Assembly: GCF_010994375.1 (NCBI RefSeq)
Contig: NZ_WHMA01000008.1
Span: forward strand, 62,001-126,000
Length of the DNA: 64,000 bases
DNA from: Halomonas sp. NO4
Lineage (GTDB): Bacteria; Pseudomonadota; Gammaproteobacteria; Pseudomonadales; Halomonadaceae
Direction of reading: 5' to 3'
Both the position numbers and the translations under genes were made by a program. Positions 8,500-17,603 of the stretch are shown in pieces (the first letter of the stretch is position 1; each line of letters opens with the position of its first letter). Under the pieces are notes generated by a model. The model did not search any database and was not told the DNA's origin. It saw only the letters and a program-made list of their open reading frames with translations.

Positions 8500-9260
8500 G
8501 CGCCCATCACCAGCAGGTCGATGTCGTTTTCGTCCTGGTAGGTGCGCAGCGCCGCCTCCACCTCGCCAGCGCGGATGGCACCTTCCGCCTCGTGGCCGGC
8601 CTCGCGCAGGGTCGCCAGCGCCCAGTCGAGCTGCGAACGGTTGTCGCCGGTCTCGGCGCCGACGATCACCACGTGAACGGGGATGCCATCGAACAGCGGG
8701 CTCTTGGCCAGCATCTCCACGCCCTTGCGGGTGGTCTTGCTGCCGTCGAAGGCGAGCATCACCTTCGCGGGGCGCGTGAAGGTGTCGGACACCATGAGAA
8801 TCGGCCGGTGCAGGGTGCGCACCACGCGCTCCAGATTGGAGCCCAGGTGCTCGCTGGCCTGGTGGGCGGTCTCGCCACGCTTGCCCACCACCAGCAGGCG
8901 GATTTCGTTTTCCAGTTCCTCGAGGGTTTCCACCAGGGTGCCGTTGCGCTGGCGGGTGCCAGGCTCCGCCACCCCGTCTTGAATGGCGCGCTCCTTGGCA
9001 TCCTTGAGCATCAACCGGCCCTGCTCCTGGGCCACCTTGGCACGCTTCTCGTCCAGCTCGGAGAGCTCTTCCAGCAGGTGCTCCCGCGAGCCCAGGCCGA
9101 TGTTGCCGGAGAGGTCCGCCTCGGCGGTCTGGGGGTGGTTGTCGACTACGTGCAGGAAGGTCAGTGGCGCGTCGAGCGCCAGGCTGGCCCAGGCGGCGTA
9201 GTCGCACACCCCTTCGGAAAACTGCGAGCCGTCGATGGCGGCCATTACCTGATCTGTCAT
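8406..9260 (-). CDS. Universal stress protein with two tandem Usp domains
   Basis: A 284-aa protein made of two UspA domains (about 1-140 and 150-284). The second keeps the ATP-binding pattern GAYGHSRIRHLLVGSTT. The first has the variant GKRGETAHQASEHLGSN, which may bind nucleotide less well. It is the UspE-like tandem form. It lies 85 bases downstream of the SulP transporter on the same strand, so co-transcription is likely and a regulatory link to anion or bicarbonate transport is possible. The 3' end is overlapped by the tail of the convergent MFS frame. Confidence 0.9.
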   Translation of the reverse strand: MTDQVMAAIDGSQFSEGVCDYAAWASLALDAPLTFLHVVDNHPQTAEADLSGNIGLGSREHLLEELSELDEKRAKVAQEQGRLMLKDAKERAIQDGVAEPGTRQRNGTLVETLEELENEIRLLVVGKRGETAHQASEHLGSNLERVVRTLHRPILMVSDTFTRPAKVMLAFDGSKTTRKGVEMLAKSPLFDGIPVHVVIVGAETGDNRSQLDWALATLREAGHEAEGAIRAGEVEAALRTYQDENDIDLLVMGAYGHSRIRHLLVGSTTTAMLRKATKPVLLLR

Positions 9261-9345
9261 CGTTGCATCCTGAAGGTGGTTGTCCTGTCTCGTTCTACAC
9301 CATCGAAGCAGCGCATCACAGGGATGCCCTGCCCCGATACGAACG

Positions 9346-10848
9346 TCAATGGCCGCCCATCAGTTTTTCGACGGCTTCCGGATCGTCATGCACGGCGTAG
9401 CGGTCGACGATGGTGGCGCTCGCCTCGTTGAGGCCGATCAGCTCGACGTCGGTGCCCTCACGACGGAACTTGATCACCACGCGATCCAGCGCCTGCACGG
9501 CGGTAATATCCCAGAAGTGTGCCCGTGACAGGTCGATGGTGACGCGCTCTACGGACTCCTTGAAGTCGAAGGCATCGCCGAAGCGCTCGGAGGAGGCGAA
9601 GAACACCTGGCCCACCACCCGGTAGACACGCGCGTTGCCGTCGTCGGCCTCCTCAGAGCCGATGTAGAGGATGTTGCCCACCTTGTTGGCGAAGAACATG
9701 GCGGCGAGCAGCACGCCAACGAAGACGCCGATGGCCAGGTTGTGGGTACCCACGGTCACGACCACGGTGGCGACCATGACGAAGTTGGTGCTCATCGGGT
9801 GCTTCTTGAGGTCCTTGATAGAGCTCCAGCTGAAGGTACCGATCGAGACCATGATCATCACCGCGACGAGCGCGGCCATGGGTATCTGCGACACCCAGTC
9901 GGCGAGGAAAACCACCATCAACAGCAACGCCACGCCGGCAATCAGCGTCGACATCCTCCGCCGGCCGCCGGATTTGATGTTGATCACCGACTGGCCGATC
10001 ATCGCGCAGCCCGCCATGCCGCCCAGCAGGCCGGCGCCGATGTTGGCGATGCCCTGACCCTTGCACTCGCGGTTCTTGTCGCTTTTGGTATCGGTCAGAT
10101 CGTCGATGATGGTGGCGGTCATCATCGACTCGAGCAGGCCCACCACGGTGAGCATCAGCGAATAGGGCAGGATGATCAGCAGGGTCTCGAGGTTGAGCGG
10201 CACCTCCGGCCAGAGAAAGACCGGCAGGCTGTCGGGCAGCTCGCCCATGTCGCCCACGCTGCGAATCTCCATGCCGGTGGCCAGGTAGACGGCGGTGAGC
10301 ACCACGATGCACACCAGAGGCGAGGGCAGCGTCTTGCCGATCACCGGCAGGTAGGGGAAGCCGTAGATGATCGCCAAGCCGGCCGCGGTCATGGCATACA
10401 CATGCCAAGTGACGCCTGTTAATTCAGGAAGTTGGGCCATAAAGATCAGGATCGCCAGGGCGTTGACGAAGCCGGTGACCACCGAGCGCGACACGAAGCG
10501 CATCAGGTCGGCGAGCTTGAGATACCCCGCGATGATCTGCAGGACACCGGTGAGCAGCGTCGCCGCCAGCAGGTACTCGAGGCCGTGCTCCTTGACCAGG
10601 GTGATCATCAGCAGCGCCATGGCACCGGTGGCCGCCGAGATCATGCCTGAGCGACCACCAGCAAAGGCGATGATTACGCAGATGGCAAAGGAGGCATAGA
10701 GGCCCACCTTGGGGTCGACGCCGGCGATGATCGAGAAGGCGATAGCCTCGGGAATCAACGCCAGGGCCACGACGATGCCCGCGAGAGTGTCGCCCTTGAG
10801 GTTGGAGAACCAACTCAGTTTCATTTTTTCGTACATGCTGCGGTCCAT
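9346..10848 (-). CDS. SulP family anion transporter with STAS domain
   Basis: Membrane transporter of 500 aa with the SulP core ([20 protein letters not shown] in the first helices) and a C-terminal STAS domain from about residue 395 ([20 protein letters not shown]). SulP proteins carry sulfate, bicarbonate or dicarboxylates; the short STAS and a universal stress partner recall marine bicarbonate-type members. The substrate is not proven. The ATG at 10848 is used; ATG 10836 and 10821 are possible alternatives. An inverted repeat lies just upstream (10867-10930). Confidence 0.88.
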   Translation of the reverse strand: MDRSMYEKMKLSWFSNLKGDTLAGIVVALALIPEAIAFSIIAGVDPKVGLYASFAICVIIAFAGGRSGMISAATGAMALLMITLVKEHGLEYLLAATLLTGVLQIIAGYLKLADLMRFVSRSVVTGFVNALAILIFMAQLPELTGVTWHVYAMTAAGLAIIYGFPYLPVIGKTLPSPLVCIVVLTAVYLATGMEIRSVGDMGELPDSLPVFLWPEVPLNLETLLIILPYSLMLTVVGLLESMMTATIIDDLTDTKSDKNRECKGQGIANIGAGLLGGMAGCAMIGQSVINIKSGGRRRMSTLIAGVALLLMVVFLADWVSQIPMAALVAVMIMVSIGTFSWSSIKDLKKHPMSTNFVMVATVVVTVGTHNLAIGVFVGVLLAAMFFANKVGNILYIGSEEADDGNARVYRVVGQVFFASSERFGDAFDFKESVERVTIDLSRAHFWDITAVQALDRVVIKFRREGTDVELIGLNEASATIVDRYAVHDDPEAVEKLMGGH

Positions 10849-11170
10849 TCAGGGGTGGTTATGGGGCCACGAACGGCGGCACGCCGGCCAACGCTTGCCG
10901 AGCCTCGTTCGACAGGGCGGGCGTTCGTGGGTGTCTGATTACTGTCGAGCTAGCTGGGGAGGCGCCAGGGCGCCGAAGACATCGATACGATGTCGTGCAC
11001 TGATGCCGTCAAGGCGGCACCAGCGCGAAAGAGAAGGCGGGATCGTGCGCTAGGGCGGCGTGGCCAGCCCAGTCAGAGGCGTCGTCACGTGCGGTCGTTC
11101 CTCGGCTCCGGGTCTCGGAATACCGCCTGCGACCTTGGTCTAGGCAGCACCCCCGAAAGAGCGCGAAAGT
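10849..11170. other. Intergenic region upstream of the SulP gene
   Basis: About 320 bases without a convincing gene. It must hold the SulP promoter on the minus strand and the 3' end of the EamA exporter transcript. The only structure seen is the inverted repeat at 10867-10930. A short open frame around 10990-11400 only reads antisense into the exporter. Confidence 0.5.
10867..10930. promoter_or_regulatory. 9-bp inverted repeat upstream of SulP gene
   Basis: CCACGAACG at 10867-10875 and its exact complement CGTTCGTGG at 10922-10930, 46 bases apart, start 19 bases upstream of the SulP start codon. The arms could be operator half-sites or the base of an mRNA leader structure. Confidence 0.35.
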
Positions 11171-12085
11171 CTAGCAGAGATCGTGCTGCAGTGCATCTTG
11201 ACGCTGCCGCCACTCCAGGCGGCGCTCGTAGAGCCCCTTGGCGAGCAGGGTGCCGAGCACTAGAGCGCCCCCCACCAGGGCGATGGGCGCCGGGCGCTCG
11301 TCGAGAATCCACCATACCCAGAGCGTGCCCACCACCACCTCGAGCAGCATCAGCAGCCCCACCTCGGCGGCCGGCAGGTAGAGTGGCCCGCGCTGGATCA
11401 GCGTGAAGCCCAGCGGCAGCAGTCCCAGGCACAGCAGTACCAGCCATACCAGGCTGTCGGACGACGGAAGCCGCAAGCCCACCGTCAGGCTGCCGAAGAC
11501 GGCCGCCACCACGGCCACGATCAGCCCGGAGAGCGTCAGCATGGGGCTCATGTCGATACCCGGGCGGGTACGGCACAGGGTGAAATTGGCGGCCAGGCTG
11601 GTGGCCGCCAGCAGCGCAAAGGCGTTGCCAATCCAAGAGCCAGCGCCGGCGTCGTCGAGCACGATCATCGAGGTGCCCAGCAGGCACAGCCAGATGGCCA
11701 GCCAGGTGCGCCTCGGCAGGCGCTCGCGGAGAAAGAGGCGCGACAGCAGCGCGGCGATCAGCGGCGCACCGGCCAGGATCATCAGCACATTGCCGCCCTT
11801 GGTGTACTGGTTGCCCAGCACGAAGCCGAAGGTGGAGCCGCTGAACAGCAGTGCCACGCCGATGCCGGTCCAGCCGCAGCGCCGGTAGGCGGCGGCGAAA
11901 CCCCGGCCATGGCGCGCTACGACGATGGCAATGAACCCGAGCGCGGTGAGCAGGCCCCGCCACACCAGGATCTCGGCGTCGGGCAGGCCGATCAGCTTGA
12001 TCAGCAGGGCATCGGGGGAAATGATCAGGGCACCGCCGCCGGTCATCAGCAGACCCTGCTGGCGGTGCGACAACCACTGGTTCAA
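11171..12085 (-). CDS. DMT-superfamily EamA-type exporter
   Basis: Inner-membrane protein of 304 aa with about ten helices arranged as two EamA repeats (RhaT/YdcZ type), ending in a basic cytoplasmic tail. Such carriers export amino acids or metabolites, and no substrate is indicated. It starts 58 bases after the end of the slipin gene on the same strand and may be the last gene of the nfeD-slipin transcript. The start ATG at 12085 precedes the first helix after a short basic segment. Confidence 0.85.
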   Translation of the reverse strand: MNQWLSHRQQGLLMTGGGALIISPDALLIKLIGLPDAEILVWRGLLTALGFIAIVVARHGRGFAAAYRRCGWTGIGVALLFSGSTFGFVLGNQYTKGGNVLMILAGAPLIAALLSRLFLRERLPRRTWLAIWLCLLGTSMIVLDDAGAGSWIGNAFALLAATSLAANFTLCRTRPGIDMSPMLTLSGLIVAVVAAVFGSLTVGLRLPSSDSLVWLVLLCLGLLPLGFTLIQRGPLYLPAAEVGLLMLLEVVVGTLWVWWILDERPAPIALVGGALVLGTLLAKGLYERRLEWRQRQDALQHDLC

Positions 12086-12143
12086 GGCGACCTCGCGTAC
12101 CGTTGAGTCGCCTCAGGGTGCCACAGGAGGGACACGCCGCCCA

Positions 12144-12932
12144 TCAGGCGCTGTCACCGGAGGCGGGTGGCGTGCCGCCGCCCTTGCCGGTGCGCATCTC
12201 GCGGAAGGCCTCCATCAGGTCGATGGGCAGCGGCACCACGATGGTGGAGGCGTTCTTGTTGCTCATGTCGCTCATGGTCTGCAGGTAGCGCAGCTGCAGC
12301 GCGGCCGAGTTCTCGGACATGATGTTGGCCGCCTCGACCAGCTTCTTGGAGGCCTGCAACTCGCCCTCGGCGTGGATCACCTTGGCGCGCCGCTCGCGCT
12401 CGGCCTCTGCCTGGCGGGCGATGGCGCGGATCATGCTCTCGTCCAGATCGACGTGCTTGATCTCCACGTTGGCCACCTTGATCCCCCAGCCTTCCGCCGA
12501 GGCATCGATGATCTCCTGGATGTCGTCGTTGAGCTTGTCGCGCTCGGAGAGCATCTCGTCCAGATCGTGCTTGCCGAGCACCGAACGCAGGGTGGTCTGG
12601 GCCAGCTGGCTGGTGGCATTGACGAAGTGCTCCACCTGGATGATCGCCTTCTCCGGGTCCACCACCCGGAAGTAGAGTACCGCGTTGACCTTGACGGTGA
12701 CGTTGTCCTGGGAGATGACGTCCTGCTCGGGCACATCCATGGTGATCACCCGCAGATCCACCACTTGCATCTTCTGGATGGCGGGGATGACGATGATCAG
12801 CCCCGGCCCCTTCACCGCCTGGAAACGCCCCAGGAAGAACACCACGCCGCGCTTGTACTCGGGCAGGATGCGAATCGAGGCCGCGAGCAGCATCAGCAGC
12901 AGTACGACCGGAACGAGATAGGAAATCATCAT
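12144..12932 (-). CDS. Slipin (stomatin/SPFH domain) membrane protein
   Basis: A 262-aa SPFH protein: one N-terminal membrane helix (residues 3-20), then the band-7 domain ([14 protein letters not shown]) to about residue 190. An Ala/Glu-rich coiled coil ([15 protein letters not shown]) and the slipin C-terminal block with [12 protein letters not shown] follow. Slipins oligomerise in membrane microdomains and are substrates or partners of the NfeD membrane protease encoded immediately upstream (54-base gap). The Shine-Dalgarno GGGAG lies eight bases before ATG 12932. Confidence 0.93.
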   Translation of the reverse strand: MMISYLVPVVLLLMLLAASIRILPEYKRGVVFFLGRFQAVKGPGLIIVIPAIQKMQVVDLRVITMDVPEQDVISQDNVTVKVNAVLYFRVVDPEKAIIQVEHFVNATSQLAQTTLRSVLGKHDLDEMLSERDKLNDDIQEIIDASAEGWGIKVANVEIKHVDLDESMIRAIARQAEAERERRAKVIHAEGELQASKKLVEAANIMSENSAALQLRYLQTMSDMSNKNASTIVVPLPIDLMEAFREMRTGKGGGTPPASGDSA

Positions 12933-12986
12933 GGCTGTGTCTCCCTGTGAGTCATCAACGGTCAGATACGTGGCCGCGCGCCGGCA

Positions 12987-14486
12987 TCAGGCGTTCTCGC
13001 GGCGTTGGGGCGCCTCCAGCGGCTCGACGTCGACGGTCAGCCCGTCGATGCCCACCACCCGTACGCTCTCTCCCTTGCGCAGCGGACGGGAGCTGCGGGC
13101 GTTCCAGCGTTCGCCGCGCAGCCGCACGTGCCCCTCAGTCTCGAAGTCTTCCAGCACCGTGGCCTCGCTGCCCTGGAGCTCCTCCTGGCCGGTCTTCGCC
13201 GGCCGCCGGCGCAGCCCCAGGAAGCGCGTCATCACCCACAGCATCAATACGGCCGCCAGCAGGGCGACACCCCCGATCAGCGGCAGCGAGATACTCAGAT
13301 TGTCCGCGTCCATCAGAATCACCGATCCGATCACGAAGGCGACGATGCCGCCGATACCGAGGATGCCGAAGCTGGGCATCAGCGCCTCGCCCACGATCAA
13401 GCCCAGGCCCACCAGGATGAGCGCCAGCCCCGCGTAGTTGACGGGCAGCACCTGGAAGGCGAACAGCGCCAACAGCAGGCAGATGATACCGATGGTGCCC
13501 GGTACCAGGCTGCCCGGGTTGGAGAGCTCGAACACCAGCCCGTAGAAGCCGATGATCATCAGGAAATAGGCGACATTGGGGTTGGTGATGACCTGGAGCA
13601 GCTGGGTGCGCCAGTCCGGGTCGAAGCGCTCGATGGCGAGCCCCGCCGTGCTGAGTTCCCGCTCGCCGTACTCCATGACCACCGTGCGCCCGTCGATCTG
13701 TTCGAGCAGGTCGTCGAGGTCGCGGGCGACCACGTCGATGACATTGCGCTCCAGCGCTTGCGAGGCGGTGAGGTTGACGGCTTCGCGCACCGCCTCCTCG
13801 GCCCAGTCGGCGTTGCGCCCGTGGCGCTCGGCCAGCGAGCGGATGTAGGAGACGGCATCCTCCAGCACCTTGCGCTCCATGGCGGTCTCGCCGCGGCGCG
13901 GCTCGTCATTCGCCGTCTCGTCCGCGGCTTCCGCGTCGGCCGCGTCCTCGTCGGAGGCCTCGCCGTTGCTCTCGCCGGTCTCTTCCTCGCCGGTCTCTTC
14001 CTCGGCGCTCCCTTGGCCTTCTTCTTCCTCCTCGCCGCCCAGGCCGGGCAGGCCGCCACCGCCCATCTGCACCGGCGTCGCCGAGCCCAGGTGGGTGGCC
14101 GGCGCCATGGCCGCCACATGGCTGCCGTAGATCAGGTAGGTGCCCGCGCTGGCGGCCCGGGCCCCGCTGGGCGAGACATAGATCGCCACCGGCACGCTGG
14201 CATTGAGCATGGCGGTAATCATGTCGCGCATGGAGGCGTCCAGGCCGCCCGGGGTGTCCATCTCCACCACCACCAGCTCGGCATTGCGCTCGGCCGCGCG
14301 CTCCAGGCCGCGCTGGAAGTAGTCGTTGGTGGCCGGGCCGATGGTGCCCTCGACGGTCATCACCAGCGCGGTCCGCTGGCTCTCCTGCGCTTGGCTCTGC
14401 CAGGCCGCGAGCCCGCCAAGGACCAGGCAGACCAGGCTGAGCAGCAGCAACAGGCGATGTCCGAGGCTCCCTAGCCGTGCACTCAT
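12987..14486 (-). CDS. NfeD-family membrane serine protease (ClpP-class domain plus NfeD)
   Basis: Long NfeD protein of 499 aa. A signal/anchor helix (10-28) leads into a ClpP-class protease domain with nucleophile Ser113 (ARAASAGTY) and the likely catalytic Lys in ERKVLEDAVSYIR. Four to five membrane helices follow from about 310, then the C-terminal NfeD OB-fold (GEAT-like block GSEATVLEDFETEGHVRLRG cut short here). Between Ser and Lys sits an unusual Glu/Asp-rich insert of about 45 residues, consistent with halophilic surface adaptation. ATG 14486 is preferred over 14513 because GGAGG stands ten bases before it. It forms the classic nfeD-slipin pair with the next gene. Confidence 0.9.
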   Translation of the reverse strand: MSARLGSLGHRLLLLLSLVCLVLGGLAAWQSQAQESQRTALVMTVEGTIGPATNDYFQRGLERAAERNAELVVVEMDTPGGLDASMRDMITAMLNASVPVAIYVSPSGARAASAGTYLIYGSHVAAMAPATHLGSATPVQMGGGGLPGLGGEEEEEGQGSAEEETGEEETGESNGEASDEDAADAEAADETANDEPRRGETAMERKVLEDAVSYIRSLAERHGRNADWAEEAVREAVNLTASQALERNVIDVVARDLDDLLEQIDGRTVVMEYGERELSTAGLAIERFDPDWRTQLLQVITNPNVAYFLMIIGFYGLVFELSNPGSLVPGTIGIICLLLALFAFQVLPVNYAGLALILVGLGLIVGEALMPSFGILGIGGIVAFVIGSVILMDADNLSISLPLIGGVALLAAVLMLWVMTRFLGLRRRPAKTGQEELQGSEATVLEDFETEGHVRLRGERWNARSSRPLRKGESVRVVGIDGLTVDVEPLEAPQRRENA

Positions 14487-14625
14487 GATGCCCTGTCCTC
14501 CCATCGCGGCCACCCGAACCGGGTCCTTGCCGAACAGACCGCCGCTGGCACGGGTTGGTTCAGCTTCTTCTGATTCCAGCCTAGCAGCCTGTCGGACTTG
14601 GCGCTGATCCGCACCGGCGGCAAAA

Positions 14626-14656
14626 GGGCCCGGTGCCGTCTCACCGTACCGGGCCC
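14626..14656 (-). terminator. Rho-independent terminator after cytochrome c gene
   Basis: A 9-bp GC stem (GGGCCCGGT / ACCGGGCCC) lies 25 bases past the cytochrome gene. On the minus strand it is followed by CTTTTG, a short T-run. Confidence 0.6.
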
Positions 14657-14680
14657 TGCAGAGCTTTCATCGTTTTCGGG

Positions 14681-15028
14681 TCACAAATCGTGCGGCTCCC
14701 CGGCGTAGCGCTTCTGCACCTCGACCACGTAGGCGGAGAGCGAGGTCAGCTCCTCGCTGCCCCAGGCCAGCGGCTCGGCCTCCATGGGTGCCACCATGCA
14801 GATCTGCACCATCTCGTCGGCATGCACCTCCGGCATGTTGAACTGGTTGCGGGCCATGGCCACCTCGTGGGGGAAGGGCTGCTCGAAGGTTGCCGGGTAG
14901 CCGATGTCGTTCCCCTCGCTGCCGTGGCAGGTGGCACAGGCCATGCCGTTGGTGCTCAAGGAGGTGTCGGAGTAGAGCGCCTCGCTGCGAGCCAGCAGCT
15001 TGCGGCGTTTGTCGCCATGGTATGACAT
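14681..15028 (-). CDS. Small c-type cytochrome without visible signal peptide
   Basis: A 115-aa protein with one heme-c attachment site (ACATCHGSEG, near residue 32) and a class-I-like arrangement ending in a helix (LTSLSAYVVEVQKRYAG). Possible axial methionines lie in NQFNMPEV and further on. Class I cytochromes c need export for heme attachment, yet the N-terminus (SYHGDKRRKLLARSEALY) is charged and has no hydrophobic core. The start is supported by GGAGGAG upstream, and no in-frame alternative adds a signal sequence. So either export uses another route, the gene was truncated, or it forms part of a former fusion. Confidence 0.8.
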   Translation of the reverse strand: MSYHGDKRRKLLARSEALYSDTSLSTNGMACATCHGSEGNDIGYPATFEQPFPHEVAMARNQFNMPEVHADEMVQICMVAPMEAEPLAWGSEELTSLSAYVVEVQKRYAGEPHDL

Positions 15029-15235
15029 AGTGGTTCTCCTCCATGGCTCTCGAAGATTGTCGGTATTGTTTCGATCTCATTAGCCAGGGTCATGGCGCAC
15101 CGTTGCGACGCAGCGGTGTCACTTGGTAGGTCAAGCCCGGCCGGACTTACACTCGGCCGCCGGCGGGCCCTGTAAGGAAAGCGACGACAGCGCGACCATG
15201 CACTGACCGAAATTCACAGTCACGCCGAGGAGCCC

Positions 15236-16321
15236 ATGTCGGATACCGTCACCCACACGTCGCCTGCGACTCGCGACCTGTGCAATCGCCTGGAACGGGC
15301 GCTGACCCGGGCCGGCCGCGGCGGTGGCGTTCGTGACCTGCGCCCCATGGCCGATACCGGCCTGGCGCACCACCACCTGTGGCTGACCCGAGACGGCGAC
15401 GACTGGGTGGCGCGGCTACCCAAGCAGAGCCAGCTCGGCCTGGATGCCCACGCCAATCTCGACTACCAGGCCGCTTGCTTCGAGCGCGCCGGGCGCAGCG
15501 GCCATGCGCCCTCGCTGCACGGCGTGCTCTCCCCGTCGGAGGAGCTGCCGCGCGGGGGCCTGCTGGTCAGCGCCGTACGCGGTCGCGCCGCCCGGCTACC
15601 CGCAGACCTGCCGGCCATCGCCGAGGCCCTGGCCCACCTGCACGGCCTGCCGTTGCCACCGCGCGACAAACGCCCGCCGCTGCTGGCGCCGGCCGATCCC
15701 TGGGCGGCGATGCGCGAGGAGGTCGCCGGCCAGGCCGACTACCTCGAGGCGGCAGGGCTCACGGCGGCCGTGCGCCAGCGCCTGGAGAACGAACTGGCCG
15801 CCCTGCCCACGCAACTGCCCGACAGCGCCACGGCCCGACCGCGACTGATCAGTTTCGATGCCCACCCGGGCAACTTCCTGATCCGCGACGACGGCAGCGC
15901 CGTGCTGGTCGACCTGGAGAAGTGCCGCTACGGACTGACCGGCTTCGACCTGGCCCACGCCAGCCTCTACACCTCCACCACCTGGGACGTCGCCAGCCAT
16001 GCCGAGCTGAGCCCCGCGCAGGTGGCCGACTTCTATCGCCGCTGGATGGCCATCAGCGGCCTCGACGACGTGGCGACTCTGCTCACCTGCCGGCGCGCCA
16101 TGTGGCTCTGGTCTCTCACCTGGTGCGCCAAGTGGCGGGCCAGCCACGGCCGCGCCCAGGACACCGAGGCGCAGGGTGAGGACTGGTCGGCCGAGCTCAG
16201 CGACGCCGCCCTGATCGCCCATGTGCGCGACCGGGTCGACCACTACCTGTCCCTGCCCGCCATCAAACACGTCCAACGCGAGTTCGACGCCCTGGCCACC
16301 ACTCTGGAAAAGGATGCCTGA
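15236..16321 (+). CDS. APH-fold small-molecule kinase (aminoglycoside phosphotransferase family)
   Basis: A 361-aa protein of the APH/choline-kinase fold. The catalytic loop is ISFDAHPGNFLI and the Mg-binding segment VDLEKCRYG; both match the family (HxDxxxxN-like and DxE). It ends two bases before the ynjB-like gene and clearly heads that operon, with GAGGAG before ATG 15236. Relatives include choline, thiamine (ThiK) and homoserine kinases. A kinase leading an ABC importer of the YnjBCD/ThiBPQ relation suggests phosphorylation of the imported compound to trap it. Which compound is not shown; no TPP riboswitch is visible upstream. Confidence 0.85.
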   Translation: MSDTVTHTSPATRDLCNRLERALTRAGRGGGVRDLRPMADTGLAHHHLWLTRDGDDWVARLPKQSQLGLDAHANLDYQAACFERAGRSGHAPSLHGVLSPSEELPRGGLLVSAVRGRAARLPADLPAIAEALAHLHGLPLPPRDKRPPLLAPADPWAAMREEVAGQADYLEAAGLTAAVRQRLENELAALPTQLPDSATARPRLISFDAHPGNFLIRDDGSAVLVDLEKCRYGLTGFDLAHASLYTSTTWDVASHAELSPAQVADFYRRWMAISGLDDVATLLTCRRAMWLWSLTWCAKWRASHGRAQDTEAQGEDWSAELSDAALIAHVRDRVDHYLSLPAIKHVQREFDALATTLEKDA

Positions 16322-16323
16322 CG

Positions 16324-17574
16324 ATGTCCCACGCCTTTGTTGATCGCCTCGCTCTACGGGCAAGCGTCGCGCTCACCGCCCTCTCTCTCGCCACCCTCGC
16401 GCTGGCCGCCCCGCTGGCGGCCGCTCCCGACCCGGCCGACTGGGACGCCGTGCGCGAGCAGGCCCGTGGCCAGACGGTCTACTGGAACGCCTGGGGCGGC
16501 GACACCCGCACCAACGCCTACATCGCCTGGGTGGGCGAGCAGATGGCAGCCGAGCTTGACGTGGAGGTGGTCCACGTCAAGCTCGATGACACCGGCACCG
16601 CCGTGTCCCGGGTGGTAGCGGAGAAGGCGGCGGGCAACGTTACCGACGGCAGCATCGACCTCGTCTGGATCAACGGCGAGAACTTCGCCGCCATGAAGGC
16701 GCGCGACCTGCTCTTCGGCCCCTTCGCCGAGGCGTTGCCGCACTTCGCGCTGACCCGCCCCGAGGCCAATCCCGAGGTGGTAACCGACTTCACCCTGCCT
16801 ACCGAGGGCTTTGAATCGCCCTGGGGCAAGGCGCAGATCACCTTCTACTACGATAGCGAGGCGGTGGAGACGCCGCCGGCGAGCATCGCGGCGCTGCTCG
16901 ACTGGGCGGAAGCCAACCCCGGGCGGTTCACCTACCCGCGCATTCCCGACTTCACCGGCAGCACTTTCCTCAAGCAGGCACTGATCGCCCTGACGGACGG
17001 ACAGGCGCGCGACGCCCTCTATGCGCCGATCGAGGAGAGCGACTTCGACGCCATGACCGCGCCGCTGTGGGAGTACCTGGACGCCCTGCATCCCCACCTG
17101 TGGCGCAGCGGCCGCCAGTTTCCCGCTTCGGGCCCGGAGCTGCGCAGCCTGATGGGCAGCGGTGAGCTGGCTCTCGCCTTCACCTTCTACCCCTCCGAGC
17201 CGGCCGCCGCGGTGGCCGACCAGGAGTTGCCGCCGAGCACGCGCAGCTACGTGCTGGACGAGGGTACCCTGGGCAACGTGCACTTCGTGGCCATTCCCTT
17301 CAATTCGCCGCACAAGGCGGGGGCCATGGTGCTCGCCAACTTCCTGCTCTCCGCCGAGGCCCAGGCCCTCAAGCAGGACCTGGCCGTGTGGGGTGACCGT
17401 ACCGTGCTCGATGTCGCCCATCTCGATCCCGAGACCCAGGCGCTGTTCGCCGTGGACGAGGAAAACCCAGCGATGCTGCCCGCCGAGGCGTTGCACGAGA
17501 CGCTGCCCGAGCCGCACCCCAGCTGGATGGATGCCCTGGAAGCGGCCTGGCAGGCCCGCTACGTCGGTGACTGA
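16324..17574 (+). CDS. ynjB: YnjB-like ABC transporter substrate-binding protein
   Basis: Periplasmic protein of 416 aa with a signal peptide cut after the Ala-rich segment near residue 34. The mature part begins like YnjB (VYWNAWGGDTRTNAYIAWVG) and has the family segment SIDLVWINGENFAAMK. YnjB belongs to a branch of the iron/thiamine/spermidine binding-protein superfamily whose ligand has not been established. The permease and ATPase genes follow on the same strand, and the kinase gene precedes it by two bases. Confidence 0.88.
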   Translation: MSHAFVDRLALRASVALTALSLATLALAAPLAAAPDPADWDAVREQARGQTVYWNAWGGDTRTNAYIAWVGEQMAAELDVEVVHVKLDDTGTAVSRVVAEKAAGNVTDGSIDLVWINGENFAAMKARDLLFGPFAEALPHFALTRPEANPEVVTDFTLPTEGFESPWGKAQITFYYDSEAVETPPASIAALLDWAEANPGRFTYPRIPDFTGSTFLKQALIALTDGQARDALYAPIEESDFDAMTAPLWEYLDALHPHLWRSGRQFPASGPELRSLMGSGELALAFTFYPSEPAAAVADQELPPSTRSYVLDEGTLGNVHFVAIPFNSPHKAGAMVLANFLLSAEAQALKQDLAVWGDRTVLDVAHLDPETQALFAVDEENPAMLPAEALHETLPEPHPSWMDALEAAWQARYVGD

Positions 17575-17603
17575 AACTCACCACGCTGTGAGGCCGTGAC
17601 GCC

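Noticed and set aside
15029-15235. Possible TPP riboswitch before the kinase-ynjBCD operon
   Set aside because: The CTGAGA and GACCTGA/TAAT blocks of the element are not present.
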